From Chloroflexota bacterium (GTDB taxonomy: Bacteria > Chloroflexota > Dehalococcoidia > Lucifugimonadales > Lucifugimonadaceae), in NCBI GenBank assembly GCA_013204555.1, contig JABMNO010000036.1, forward strand, positions 20,738 to 84,737: 64,000 bases of DNA. Direction: 5' to 3'. Under the pieces are notes generated by a model. The model saw only the letters and a program-made list of their open reading frames with translations, searched no databases and was not told the DNA's origin. Numbering within the stretch: position 1 is the stretch's first letter; each line of letters opens with the position of its first letter. The translations under genes were made by a program, and so were the position numbers. Of this stretch, positions 52,032 to 61,024 are shown piece by piece.

Positions 52032-52799
52032 TTACTTGATCGAATAACCCCCATCAACCGCGATCGACGCGCCCGTCACGAAGTCCGATGCCGCGCTGCA
52101 TAGAAAAACCGCCGTGCCAGCCAATTCATGTGGCTGACCCCACCGAGCAAGGGGAGTGCGGTCGGCGATCAGGGCTTCCCGTTCCGGGTACATCTTCAAG
52201 AATGCGCCGGTCATATCCGTGTGAATCCAGCCCGGGAGGATGGAGTTCACGTTGATGTTGTCCTTCGCCCATGCAATCGCACACGCCTTCGTGAACTGGA
52301 CGATGCCACCCTTGCTCGACGCATAGGGACTGGCGTACTCAGACGCGAAGATCGACATCATCGACCCGATGTTAATGATCTTCCCACCGCCGCGATTCTT
52401 GATTTCAGGGTAAACAGCCTTTGAGACCAGAAACGGCCCCTTCAAGTTCGTGTCGATGACGCGATCCCACTCGTCCTCAGGGATGTCTTCAGGCTGAGCA
52501 CGAAACGACGTACCGGAGTTGTTGATCAAGATATCGATACCGCCAAACGCCTCGACCGCCTGGGCCACGGCGCTCGCAATAGAGCCTGCATCCACAACGT
52601 CGCAACTGACGCCGATGGCCGATGCGCCCGTAGCCTCAATCTGAGCAACCGCGTTACGCGTCTTCGCCTCATCCCGTGATGCCACAACAATGCTCGCCCC
52701 GGCCTCCGCAAGACCAATGCCCATTCCAAGCCCAAGGCCACCATTGCCGCCGGTGATAAACGCTACTTTGCCCGATAGATCAAACGGGTTAGCCGCCAT
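52032..52799 (-). CDS. SDR-family NAD(P)-dependent oxidoreductase
   Basis: A 255-residue classical short-chain dehydrogenase. The cofactor motif is ITGGNGGLGLGMG, NNSG and INIGSMMS carry the structural and serine residues, and the catalytic YxxxK is intact (SPYASSKGG). The C-terminal ASIAVDGGYSIK is typical. It resembles gluconate 5-dehydrogenase or 3-ketoacyl reductase-type members; the substrate cannot be settled. It converges on the cupredoxin gene and is divergent from the large hydrolase gene. Confidence 0.92.
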   Translation of the reverse strand: MAANPFDLSGKVAFITGGNGGLGLGMGIGLAEAGASIVVASRDEAKTRNAVAQIEATGASAIGVSCDVVDAGSIASAVAQAVEAFGGIDILINNSGTSFRAQPEDIPEDEWDRVIDTNLKGPFLVSKAVYPEIKNRGGGKIINIGSMMSIFASEYASPYASSKGGIVQFTKACAIAWAKDNINVNSILPGWIHTDMTGAFLKMYPEREALIADRTPLARWGQPHELAGTAVFLCSAASDFVTGASIAVDGGYSIK

Positions 52800-52914
52800 G
52801 CCAATGCTCCAATCATGTTCGTCTTTTGTGCGCTCGCCAGATTATGCATCATGTGGTGCCTGCCGCACGGGCACATCAGAGCCAACAGCGTCCGTCGGCC
52901 TCTGCGTGTCTTCA

Positions 52915-52968
52915 AGTTGGTAGATTCACGGCGTTGGCGCTGGACAAATGGTTTTCAGTTGGTAGATT
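52915..52968 (+). promoter_or_regulatory. Two direct repeats AGTTGGTAGATT upstream of the large hydrolase
   Basis: AGTTGGTAGATT occurs at 52915-52926 and 52957-52968, 42 bases apart (four helical turns), each followed by S-ACG. They lie in the 220-bp divergent region and could be an activator or repressor site, or a small duplication. Confidence 0.4.
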
Positions 52969-53019
52969 GACGCCCGTGACTGCACACGACGCACAAACCT
53001 TCGTGGAGGAGAAACCAGA

Positions 53020-55035
53020 ATGCCCGTGACCGGATTCGACGTTAAGTTCAGTCGCCCGCTCGCCGACGGCAAGTCGTGGGGCGAAGTTGGGCCGTATGAA
53101 GAGCTGCGCGGGACGCTTCACTTCAGCATCGACCCGGCTCACGCGGCCAACGAGCGGATCACGGATATAGCGCTGGCACCTCAGAACCCGGCCGGTCGCG
53201 TTGCGTTCTCCGCGGACGTATCGATCCTCCTCCCGGCGGACCGGAGCAAGGCAAGCGGGAGGATGGTCCTGGATGTGGTGAACCGCGGAAATCGCGTCGC
53301 TCTCCCAAACTTCAATAGAGCGACCCGGCCGACCATCGATGAGGACACGCCAATCGACGTCGAAGTCGACGCTGGCGATGGTTTTCTGATGCGCCACGGC
53401 TACGTGGTGGTGGCCTGCGGGTGGCAGAAGGATGCGCCCGCCTACGCGGCGCTGATAACGCTGGACGGACCTGATGCAATAGCGCCAACCGACGGCGGCG
53501 CTGCGAAGCCGATAACCGGTCGCGTCTATTCGCAGCTCCAGTCGCCGTTCGACACCCACAACTTCCTCCTGTCAGACAAGGGCCACCGCGCCTACCCGGC
53601 GGCTGACATGGAAGATGGGGACGCGTACATGGAGGTGCGGGACGAGCCGGATGGTGATCCTAAACCGGTACCGCGTGAGGAGTGGCGTTTCGGCCGGATT
53701 GACGACGATGGCAACTACCTCCCTGACCCGGACTATGTCTGCGCCCGGAACATGTTCAAGAAAGGCCGCCTGTACCAGATCATTTACGCGACAACTGGAG
53801 CGCGTGTCCTGGGTCTTAGTTTTGCGGCACTGCGCGATTGCACATCGTGGATCAAACACGGCACCCCAGAAGTCGCCACACCGGTGCCGGGCATCAAGCA
53901 CGTATACGCGTACGGCCGCTCTCAGACCGGACGTTACCTGCGGACGTACGTCTACAACGACTTCAATCTGGACGAGGAGAATCGTGAGGCGCTTGACGGC
54001 GTCATTGCGAACGTCGCAGGCGGCATGCGGGGTGAGTTCAACCAGCGATTCGGTCAGAACTCCAAGGACCGCAACAACATGCTGACTCAGCTTTTTCCTT
54101 TCGCCAGTTCACCCGCCACCGACACCGAGACGGAGGAGTCTGGATCCCTCCACGCCCGGCTCGATGAGCGTGATAGCAACATCAAGGTCTTCTACACGAA
54201 CACGTCCGCTGAGTACCACCGCGGTGATGCCTCGCTGTTGCACACGGATCCCGCCGGGAAGCGCGATATCGACCCGGGACCGAACACGCGCGTTTACCAC
54301 TTCACCGGCACCGAGCATGGCATGGGCGTGTGGCCACCTTCGGAGGTTGCGGTGGCGGAAGTTGTGGTGGCGACAGAAATGGATCAGGACCGCTCCCAAA
54401 ACCTCCGCAATATCATCGACTACGCGCCGCTCTTGAGGGCGTGCCTGGTCAATCTGGATCGGTGGGTAGTGGATGGAGTGGAACCGCCACCAAGCAGGCA
54501 TCCGCGCCTGGACGACGGGACTGCGGTGCCGACTGATCAGCCAGCCGCAGTGTTCAACCGAATCCCCGGCGCCAACTACCCGGCCCATCACGCCAACCCG
54601 CGGCGACGCGACTTCGGACTGATGGAGACGCGCGAGCAGGTAACGACCTTCCCGCCACAGGTCGGCGGAGTCTTCGGATCTCTGGTGTCCGCGGTGGACG
54701 CCGATGGCAACGAGGTAGCCGGAGTGATGCTGCCTGAGATCGCGGTGCCCATTGCCGCCACGACGGGATGGACGCTGCGCCACCCGGCAACGGGCGGCGC
54801 GACACAACTGCTAGTTTTCGCCGGCGGAACGATTCCCTTTGCCGCAACGCGCTCCCAACGAGAGGCCAACAGCGATCCCCGCCCCTCAATCGAAGAACGA
54901 TACACGTCGAAAGACGATTACCTGCAACGTGTCCGGGCCGCCGGAGAGGCGCTAGCGGCTGAGCGATACCTCCTTGACGAAGACATCGAAGTTTCGGTGG
55001 CCCAGGCGTCGAAATTCTGGGACTGGCTCACGTGA
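53020..55035 (+). CDS. Large alpha/beta hydrolase domain protein (Abhydrolase_10 type)
   Basis: A 671-residue protein of the family often labelled alpha/beta hydrolase domain-containing protein. The N-terminus (FSRPLADGKSWGEVGPYEEL) and the VLDVVNRGNRVALPNFN region are characteristic. The nucleophile elbow is YGRSQTGRYLR with S301, and a histidine in FTGTEHGMGVW lies further on. No signal peptide is seen. GGAGGAG lies about 9 bases before the ATG. Members are probable esterases; the natural substrate is unknown. Confidence 0.85.
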   Translation: MPVTGFDVKFSRPLADGKSWGEVGPYEELRGTLHFSIDPAHAANERITDIALAPQNPAGRVAFSADVSILLPADRSKASGRMVLDVVNRGNRVALPNFNRATRPTIDEDTPIDVEVDAGDGFLMRHGYVVVACGWQKDAPAYAALITLDGPDAIAPTDGGAAKPITGRVYSQLQSPFDTHNFLLSDKGHRAYPAADMEDGDAYMEVRDEPDGDPKPVPREEWRFGRIDDDGNYLPDPDYVCARNMFKKGRLYQIIYATTGARVLGLSFAALRDCTSWIKHGTPEVATPVPGIKHVYAYGRSQTGRYLRTYVYNDFNLDEENREALDGVIANVAGGMRGEFNQRFGQNSKDRNNMLTQLFPFASSPATDTETEESGSLHARLDERDSNIKVFYTNTSAEYHRGDASLLHTDPAGKRDIDPGPNTRVYHFTGTEHGMGVWPPSEVAVAEVVVATEMDQDRSQNLRNIIDYAPLLRACLVNLDRWVVDGVEPPPSRHPRLDDGTAVPTDQPAAVFNRIPGANYPAHHANPRRRDFGLMETREQVTTFPPQVGGVFGSLVSAVDADGNEVAGVMLPEIAVPIAATTGWTLRHPATGGATQLLVFAGGTIPFAATRSQREANSDPRPSIEERYTSKDDYLQRVRAAGEALAAERYLLDEDIEVSVAQASKFWDWLT

Positions 55036-55060
55036 GCCCCTTCACCTGAACCACCCCTTG

Positions 55061-55100
55061 CCTTCTCTTCATATGCCCGTGCGGCAGGCACCTTTTGCAC
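55061..55100. repeat. CCCGTGCGGCAGGCACC repeat, copy A
   Basis: The string GCCCGTGCGGCAGGCACC and the following TTTTGCAC recur at 55255-55310, where 16 extra bases split the unit. A third, shorter relative is at 62311-62347. Confidence 0.6.
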
Positions 55101-55115
55101 ACACCGCCGAACACA

Positions 55116-55224
55116 GTCATTCTGAGGCCTTCCGATGAATCTCAGTGGCGCCTGAATGTGGGTGCGTCATCGAGACGGCATCAGCGCACCACGCCGAGAT
55201 CCTTAGTCGGGTTCCAGGATGACA
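55116..55224. repeat. MITE-like unit with GTCATTCTGAG / GGATGAC ends
   Basis: GTCATTCTGAGG ... GAATCTCAGTGG at the left is mirrored at the right by CGCCGAGATCCT ... CCAGGATGAC. The arms are about 40 bases and imperfect, with no reading frame inside. The end motifs match those of the unit at 25272-25433. Confidence 0.5.
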
Positions 55225-55254
55225 TCGTGCCGATTGCGATCGTTCGCCGCCCTG

Positions 55255-55310
55255 CCCTCTCTTGATGTGCCCGTGCGGCAGGTACACCGGGTGGCAGGCA
55301 CCTTTTGCAC
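55255..55310. repeat. CCCGTGCGGCAG repeat, copy B
   Basis: The second copy contains GTGCGGCAGGTACACCGG, then GTGGCAGGCACCTTTTGCAC, so the GYGGCAGRYACC motif appears twice. Copies A and B flank the MITE-like unit and may represent a duplicated insertion target or an older composite repeat. Confidence 0.55.
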
Positions 55311-55369
55311 TACTCGCCAACGTGGCACATAATCGCATTCCCAATAAACCCAGTGTCGGAGGCACCATT

Positions 55370-56539
55370 ATGTCCAAGCTTCGCATCACGAAAATTGAGG
55401 TTCATGAGTTCACATTCCCAATGGAAGACGTGGGCAAGGACTACAACGGCTTCAACCTTGTCTATGAACCGGGCGGTAAGCAGACTGGCACTTCTTACGC
55501 CACAAAGGTCTTCACAAACGAGGGCGTGACCGGAGAGTACATCGGCGGTGACTCGCCGAGCTTTGCTGAGTTCAATATGTTCGCTGGCTACATGGTCGGC
55601 AAGGACCCCATCCAGCGAGAACTGGTCTACAACGACGTGAAGCGGGCGATGCGCAAGTTCGACAAGATGGGCATGGGGCAGATCGATATTGCCCTGTGGG
55701 ACCTTGCCGGCAAGTACTACGACGCCCCCGTATTCGAGCTTCTTGGCGGTTGGCGTACCTCCTTGCCCTGTTACGCAAGCACCATGCACGGCGATCGCAA
55801 CGGCGGGTTGGACTCACCAGAGGCGTACGCCGATTTCGCCGTCGCGTGCAAAGAGATGGGCTACAAAGGCTTCAAGATCCATGGTTGGGGCGACTACGAC
55901 ATCAATCAGGAGATAGCAACGGTTTTCGCAGTCCGCGACGCAGTTGGCCCTGAGATGGACCTGATGATCGACCCGGCTTGCGAGATCAACACCTGGCTTG
56001 AGACGGTGAAACTCGGTAAGGCATGCGACGAAGCACAATTCGCCTGGCTGGAAGATCCCTACAAGGACACCGGAATCTCGCAACACGGCCACAACCAGCT
56101 CAAGAAGATCATCAAGACGCCAATCCTTCAGACCGAACACATCCGCGGCCTCGAGCAGCACGTCGACTTCATCGCATCCGGCGCGACCGACCTCGTCCGT
56201 GTCGATCCCGACTACGACTCTGGTATCACCGGCGCGTTCAAGATCGCCCACGCCGCTGAAGGCTTCGGTCTGGACGTAGAAATCCACTCGCCCGGGCCCG
56301 CACAGCGAGCGCTAATGGCGGCCATTCGCAACACTAACTACTATGAGATGGCTCTCCTCAGTCCCAAGACCCCAGAGATCGGCCGCTGCAATGCCGTCTA
56401 TGCAGACGGCTACCGAGACGCAACAGACGAAATCGACTCCAACGGCCACGTCCCCGTGCCAACCGGATCGGGCCTCGGAGTCACCTACGACTGGGACTTC
56501 ATCATGAAAAACCGCACCGGCGGACGTGAGTATTCGTAG
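55370..56539 (+). CDS. Enolase-superfamily (mandelate racemase/muconate-lactonizing type) enzyme
   Basis: A 389-residue enolase-superfamily enzyme. Active-site residues are K169 and H171 (FKIHGWG), metal ligands D201 (LMIDPACE), E228 (WLEDP) and E256 (LQTEHIRG), and H306 in EIHSPG. The KxH motif, rather than KxK or KxD, sets it apart from the three other members in the window. GGAGG 8 bases before ATG 55370 sets the start; the frame runs 36 codons further back through repeat DNA. It is followed by an FAD-dependent dehydrogenase on the same strand. Substrate unknown. Confidence 0.88.
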   Translation: MSKLRITKIEVHEFTFPMEDVGKDYNGFNLVYEPGGKQTGTSYATKVFTNEGVTGEYIGGDSPSFAEFNMFAGYMVGKDPIQRELVYNDVKRAMRKFDKMGMGQIDIALWDLAGKYYDAPVFELLGGWRTSLPCYASTMHGDRNGGLDSPEAYADFAVACKEMGYKGFKIHGWGDYDINQEIATVFAVRDAVGPEMDLMIDPACEINTWLETVKLGKACDEAQFAWLEDPYKDTGISQHGHNQLKKIIKTPILQTEHIRGLEQHVDFIASGATDLVRVDPDYDSGITGAFKIAHAAEGFGLDVEIHSPGPAQRALMAAIRNTNYYEMALLSPKTPEIGRCNAVYADGYRDATDEIDSNGHVPVPTGSGLGVTYDWDFIMKNRTGGREYS

Positions 56540-56644
56540 AGATGCGCTTAGGTCGGTCACCGAACTGATCGATGTGGCGGGTAGTACCCTTGTGCCCAAA
56601 AAACAGGCGACTGGCCGACCGGATTCCAGCCGTGGAGTATTAGC

Positions 56645-58165
56645 ATGCCCGTAGTCAAGAACCCTGCCACGGACAAATATGACGTGATTGTCGCCGGCGC
56701 TGGAAATGCGGCACTCAGCGCTGCGCTCGCAGCGCGTGAAACCGGAGCCTCAGTTCTCGTTCTTGAGAAGGCTCCGGTATCCGCCAGAGGTGGCAACTCA
56801 TTCTTTACCGGCGGTCTGTTCAGGTTCCCATTCGGAGGCATTGAGGATGTGGAGGAGCTCATCGGAGAACTCTCCGACGATGAACGAGACCTCATTGATC
56901 TGCCCCCGTACGCTGAGGACAACCTCTACGCAGACCTGATGAGGGTCTCAGAGGGAATGGCTGATGCTGAGTTATGTACCGCCCTGGTACGAAATGCGCG
57001 CCCGACGCTATCCTGGCTCAGAACTTACGGTGTCCGCTGGGTACTCGCCTATGGCCGACAGTCTTACAAGGTTGATGGACGGTTCAAGTTCTGGGGGGGG
57101 CTCCCGGTTGAGTGTGTGGGCGCGGGCCAGGGTCTTGTGGACGCACTGTTTGATAACGCAATCGAACTCGGCGTAGATATCGCATACGGCACGATGGCTG
57201 ACAAATTGGATCTGGCAAATGACGGCGGCGTCAGAGGCGTGATTGTGCGCGGTCCTGAAGGTACCCGGAAAATAAGCTGCTCGGCCGTCATACTGGCCTG
57301 CGGTGGATTTGAAGCCAACCCGGAGATGCGGGCACGCTATCTTGGCCCTGGCTGGGACCTGGCAACGGTTCGTGGCACGCAATTCAATACGGGAGACGGC
57401 CTCAGGATGGGAATTGAGGCGGGCGCCGGGGTGGCCGGTCACTTCTCCGGTAGCCATGCGGTGGCATGGGACGCCAGTGCACCGCGCTTCGGTGATCGCA
57501 AGATTGGCGACCTGTTCCAAAAGCACTCTTACCCTCTTGGACTCATCGTTAACAAGTTGGGCGAGCGATTCGTGGATGAAGGGGCTGATTTCCGCAACTT
57601 CACCTATGCAAAGTACGGCAAGGAAATCCTTAACCAGCCGGGAAGAATCGCGTTTCAGGTGTTCGACCAGAAGGTAGTCGATATGTTGAGGGACGAGTAT
57701 CGGATCAAGGAAGTGGCGAAGGCAGAAGCCGGGAGCATCAGGGAATTGGCAGAGGCCTTTGATATCGATCCTGATGTCTTTGAGAGGACTGTGGATTCAT
57801 ACAATGATGCGGTTCAAGATTCGCCTTACGACCCTGCGATTTTGGACGGCAAGGGCACGGTTGGGATTGCCCCTCCCAAATCAAACTGGGCGCTCAAGCT
57901 CGATAAACCGCCGTTCGTAGCATTTGCGGTCACATGTGGGATCACCTTCACATTCGGTGGCCTGAAGATCAATCGACACTCCCAGGTGATCGATACTCAG
58001 GACCAGCCGATCCGTGGCTTGTACGCCGCAGGGGAGCTGGCAGGGGGGCTGTGGTACGAGAACTACCCCGGTGGGAGCGGTCTCACCGCTGGCGCCGTAT
58101 TCGGTCGAATCGCTGGAACTCATGCGGGAGAACTATTAGCTGAGTCTGGAACTCGTGGCAAATAG
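56645..58165 (+). CDS. FAD-dependent oxidoreductase (fumarate reductase/TcuA-like flavoprotein)
   Basis: A 506-residue flavoprotein of the succinate dehydrogenase/fumarate reductase family. The N-terminal dinucleotide fold is DVIVAGAGNAALSAALAA with the ribose-binding acid in LVLEKAP, then ARGGNSFFTGG. The C-terminal FAD motif is LYAAGELAGGLWYENYPGGSGLTAGAVFGR. It lacks heme- and iron-sulfur-binding regions and resembles tricarballylate dehydrogenase or 3-ketosteroid-dehydrogenase-like members. GGAG precedes the ATG by about 8 bases. It is flanked by an enolase-superfamily enzyme and an NHL propeller in the same direction. Confidence 0.88.
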   Translation: MPVVKNPATDKYDVIVAGAGNAALSAALAARETGASVLVLEKAPVSARGGNSFFTGGLFRFPFGGIEDVEELIGELSDDERDLIDLPPYAEDNLYADLMRVSEGMADAELCTALVRNARPTLSWLRTYGVRWVLAYGRQSYKVDGRFKFWGGLPVECVGAGQGLVDALFDNAIELGVDIAYGTMADKLDLANDGGVRGVIVRGPEGTRKISCSAVILACGGFEANPEMRARYLGPGWDLATVRGTQFNTGDGLRMGIEAGAGVAGHFSGSHAVAWDASAPRFGDRKIGDLFQKHSYPLGLIVNKLGERFVDEGADFRNFTYAKYGKEILNQPGRIAFQVFDQKVVDMLRDEYRIKEVAKAEAGSIRELAEAFDIDPDVFERTVDSYNDAVQDSPYDPAILDGKGTVGIAPPKSNWALKLDKPPFVAFAVTCGITFTFGGLKINRHSQVIDTQDQPIRGLYAAGELAGGLWYENYPGGSGLTAGAVFGRIAGTHAGELLAESGTRGK

Positions 58166-58229
58166 CGTCAGATTCCATCCGACAAATCAATTCATCCAAG
58201 CCTGATTATCAAGACGAGGAAGTAGTCAC

Positions 58230-59177
58230 ATGCCAGCCACCCCAACCGCATCGACACTATTCGAGCCAGTTCCCGGCTGGCCTGCTATCCCGCATGGCAT
58301 GGCCTTCAAAGAGGCGACGTCCGTTGCCGTCGATCAAGACGACCGCGTCTACATATTCAATCGCGGTGCAGACCCAATGATGATCTTCAACAGAGATGGC
58401 GCATTTCTGGAATCGTGGGGAGTAGGCGAATATATTCGTCCACACGGTATCCACGTGACGCCGGATGGAGACCTGTTGCTCATCGATGACTTCGGTCATT
58501 CGCTCAAGAAAACGAGCACAGGTGGCGCAGTGCGGTTCGTAGTCGGCACGCATGGCGAGCCATCACCCTGGCAGAAGGGAGCTCCGTTCAATCGCCCCAC
58601 CGATGTTTACGTCTCCCCTGTCTCCGGAGACATCTTCGTAACGGACGGCTACGGGAACTCCCGGATTCACAGGTTTACGGCCAACGGAGAGCACGTGCTG
58701 TCATGGGGTGAACCCGGCACCGGGCCGGGGCAGTTCAGTCTTCCGCACAACCTCATTGTGCTGGATGACGGTCGCGTAGTGGTATGCGATCGCGAGAATT
58801 TCCGTCTGCAGGTTTTCTCTGAGGATGGCGAGTACATCGAACAGATCCACCTGCATAAGCCGCAGGCCATTTGCGTAGGCCGTGGTGATGATCATTCGAT
58901 ATATGTCACCGAATCACGACCGCCCACCGTGCAGGAAGGTGTGCCCGGGCTCGGCCTCCGCGTCATGGTCATGGATCAGAATTTCAACGAAGTAACGCAT
59001 TTTGGTGCGGGAACATCAGGGCAGGGCGTGGACCAGTTCATCTCTCCACACGGAATCGCCACGGACTCAGAAGGCTCCGTCTACGTTGCAGAAGTCTCTT
59101 ACTCAGCATTCGGTTCAAACTTGGTGCCTCCACGGGAGGTAATCAGCATGCGAAAGTGGCGCAGGGTCGCCGGTTGA
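58230..59177 (+). CDS. NHL-repeat six-bladed beta-propeller protein
   Basis: A 315-residue protein made of NHL-type repeats, for example ATSVAVDQDDRVYIFNRG, RPTDVYVSPVSGDIFVTDGYGNSRIHRF, LPHNLIVLDDGRVVVCDREN and SPHGIATDSEGSVYVAE. It resembles the lyase domain of peptidylglycine-amidating enzymes and bacterial relatives, but bacterial activity is generally unknown. No signal peptide is seen. GAGGAAG lies about 9 bases before the ATG. It follows the FAD dehydrogenase by 64 bases and is probably in the same operon. Confidence 0.85.
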   Translation: MPATPTASTLFEPVPGWPAIPHGMAFKEATSVAVDQDDRVYIFNRGADPMMIFNRDGAFLESWGVGEYIRPHGIHVTPDGDLLLIDDFGHSLKKTSTGGAVRFVVGTHGEPSPWQKGAPFNRPTDVYVSPVSGDIFVTDGYGNSRIHRFTANGEHVLSWGEPGTGPGQFSLPHNLIVLDDGRVVVCDRENFRLQVFSEDGEYIEQIHLHKPQAICVGRGDDHSIYVTESRPPTVQEGVPGLGLRVMVMDQNFNEVTHFGAGTSGQGVDQFISPHGIATDSEGSVYVAEVSYSAFGSNLVPPREVISMRKWRRVAG

Positions 59178-59280
59178 TGCTCGCAACACTCGATTCAAAC
59201 GGGACGACATATCGATAGCCTCCCGTAGTCGGCCTACCGATCCCCGCCTAACGCGGCCTTCCAGCACGCGCCCACGCCAC

Positions 59281-60861
59281 CTAACCCAGAGAAGCTATCC
59301 CCGCCCAATTCTCCACGTACCACTCATCCGGCACCGGCCCTGCGAACGGAGCACGCTCGAAGCGTGGCGGTGACTCCACAACGCGCGGATCATCGTTAGC
59401 TCGCAACTCCGCCATCAGCTGTTCCCGTAATCCGTCGCGAACATCCGCGTACTCCGTGTCGTCCGCCACATTTGTCATGTAGTCCGGGTCCAACCGCAGG
59501 TCGTACAACTCCTCCAGCGGCCGCTTGCCAAACCCCAGCCAGAACAGCGGCTCCACCTCAGGATCTGCACGGTGATGGATCATCCAAGCCTTAGTCGGGC
59601 CCTTATCCAGATCAGAGAACGCCGTCTCATACGTCCCAATCAGTTCCTCCGAAGAAGGAGCGGTCGCCGTCAGATCATCAAGACCCTGCGGATCTCCCAT
59701 TGGCCAGCGATCAGGCTCAAAGTTGTGGATGTACAGGAAATCACGCGTCCGAATCGCCCTCTGCGGGTACGGCAACTGCCCCTCACGCGCCCGTGCAACA
59801 TGCCGCTCACGACCAGTCACCACAAACGTACGCTTCGGGTCAATCTGGCCACTCTCACTACTCTCGAGCACTGGCACCAGACTACGACCCGGAATCTCAC
59901 CCGGCATCGCAACCCCGGCCGCATCCAGAAAAGTCGGCGCAATGTCCATTAAGTTCACGAAATCATCGATGACACGACCCGCCTGAACGTGGCCAGGCCA
60001 ACGCACTGCCAGCGCCACCTGCGTACCAATGTCGTACAGGTTGCACTTAGCCCTCGGAAACCCCGGAATACCGTGATCGCCGCTCACAACAATCATCGTG
60101 TTCTCAAGCTCACCGTCAGCCTCAAGCCTGTCCAGCAATACCCCCAGACCGGCATCGAATGCCAGGCACTCGCCAAGATAATCGTTCACGTCCTCACGGA
60201 CCTCAGGCACGTCCGGCAGAAACGCCGGTAATCGACCCTTCAAATCATCTGGATCAAGACCCCATAGAGCCTTACCAGAACCGCGTTCCCACGCCCGGTG
60301 CGTATTCGTCGGTCCCCACCAGTAGCAGAACGGCGTATCGTCTGGCCGGGCGTTGAGGAACGACTCAAAGTTGCGGCCAGTCTCATCCAACATCACCTGC
60401 TTAGCGCCATCGATACCCTGTGCTGAAATCATCTCCGTTGAGTTGATTGAGAAGTTGTTGAACAGCGTGCCCGCCGACTCGTAAGCAGTGCGTGCGCCGC
60501 CATACGGAGCGTTCACCGCAAGACCCGGAGACCAGACCTTGTACGTATAGCCAATGTGGTAGCCGGAATCCTCCAGCAACAACGGGTAGCTCGGAATATT
60601 CTCATCCCACCGTGCGCCCTGCAAAATCGCACCCATCCCCGTCTGCCAGAAATACCTCCCGGATAGCAATGAACTGCGGCAAGGAGTGCACGTTGGCGCT
60701 GGCACGTGGGCGTTCTTGAAAATCGCACCCTCGCTTGCAATGCGATCGAAATTCGGCGTCTCGATCAGCTGATTAATCGAGCGATCATTTTCGAACCGAC
60801 GATACGCGCTCGCATAACGGCCCCAGTCATCGGCAAACGCAAAAACAATGTTAGGGCGCAA
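59281..60861 (-). CDS. Sulfatase, Cys-type, TTG start
   Basis: A 526-residue type I sulfatase. The formylglycine motif is CTPCR followed by SSLLSGR, so Cys58 would be oxidised to formylglycine. Metal ligands begin in FAFADDWG, and the second site is VVSGDHGIPGF. I placed the start at TTG 60861 because AGAGGAG lies 6 bases upstream. The frame runs 29 codons further but the extension lacks sense. It hydrolyses a sulfate ester, plausibly of a marine polysaccharide or other sulfated organic compound. No dedicated maturase gene or signal peptide is seen. Confidence 0.9.
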   Translation of the reverse strand: MRPNIVFAFADDWGRYASAYRRFENDRSINQLIETPNFDRIASEGAIFKNAHVPAPTCTPCRSSLLSGRYFWQTGMGAILQGARWDENIPSYPLLLEDSGYHIGYTYKVWSPGLAVNAPYGGARTAYESAGTLFNNFSINSTEMISAQGIDGAKQVMLDETGRNFESFLNARPDDTPFCYWWGPTNTHRAWERGSGKALWGLDPDDLKGRLPAFLPDVPEVREDVNDYLGECLAFDAGLGVLLDRLEADGELENTMIVVSGDHGIPGFPRAKCNLYDIGTQVALAVRWPGHVQAGRVIDDFVNLMDIAPTFLDAAGVAMPGEIPGRSLVPVLESSESGQIDPKRTFVVTGRERHVARAREGQLPYPQRAIRTRDFLYIHNFEPDRWPMGDPQGLDDLTATAPSSEELIGTYETAFSDLDKGPTKAWMIHHRADPEVEPLFWLGFGKRPLEELYDLRLDPDYMTNVADDTEYADVRDGLREQLMAELRANDDPRVVESPPRFERAPFAGPVPDEWYVENWAGIASLG

Positions 60862-61024
60862 TATGGACTCCTCTTTTGCAGCGGTGAGATGGCGAACCCA
60901 AACTACATCGGGCTGCCTTTCGTAGCAAACCCCGCGGTCCCAGTTCATCTACACTCATACATGCAATCCCGGAAATCACACCGGTAACCTCACCTGAATC
61001 CCCAGCCGAAACCGTCACCCAGAT

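Larger units (their letters stand above)
55036..55369. other. 334-bp non-coding spacer filled with repeats
   Basis: No gene is supported here. Two copies of a GCCCGTGCGGCAGGCACC-type repeat (55061-55100 and 55255-55310) flank an inverted-repeat unit at 55116-55224. The frame of the next gene stays open into the second copy, but that extension is repeat DNA. Confidence 0.6.
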
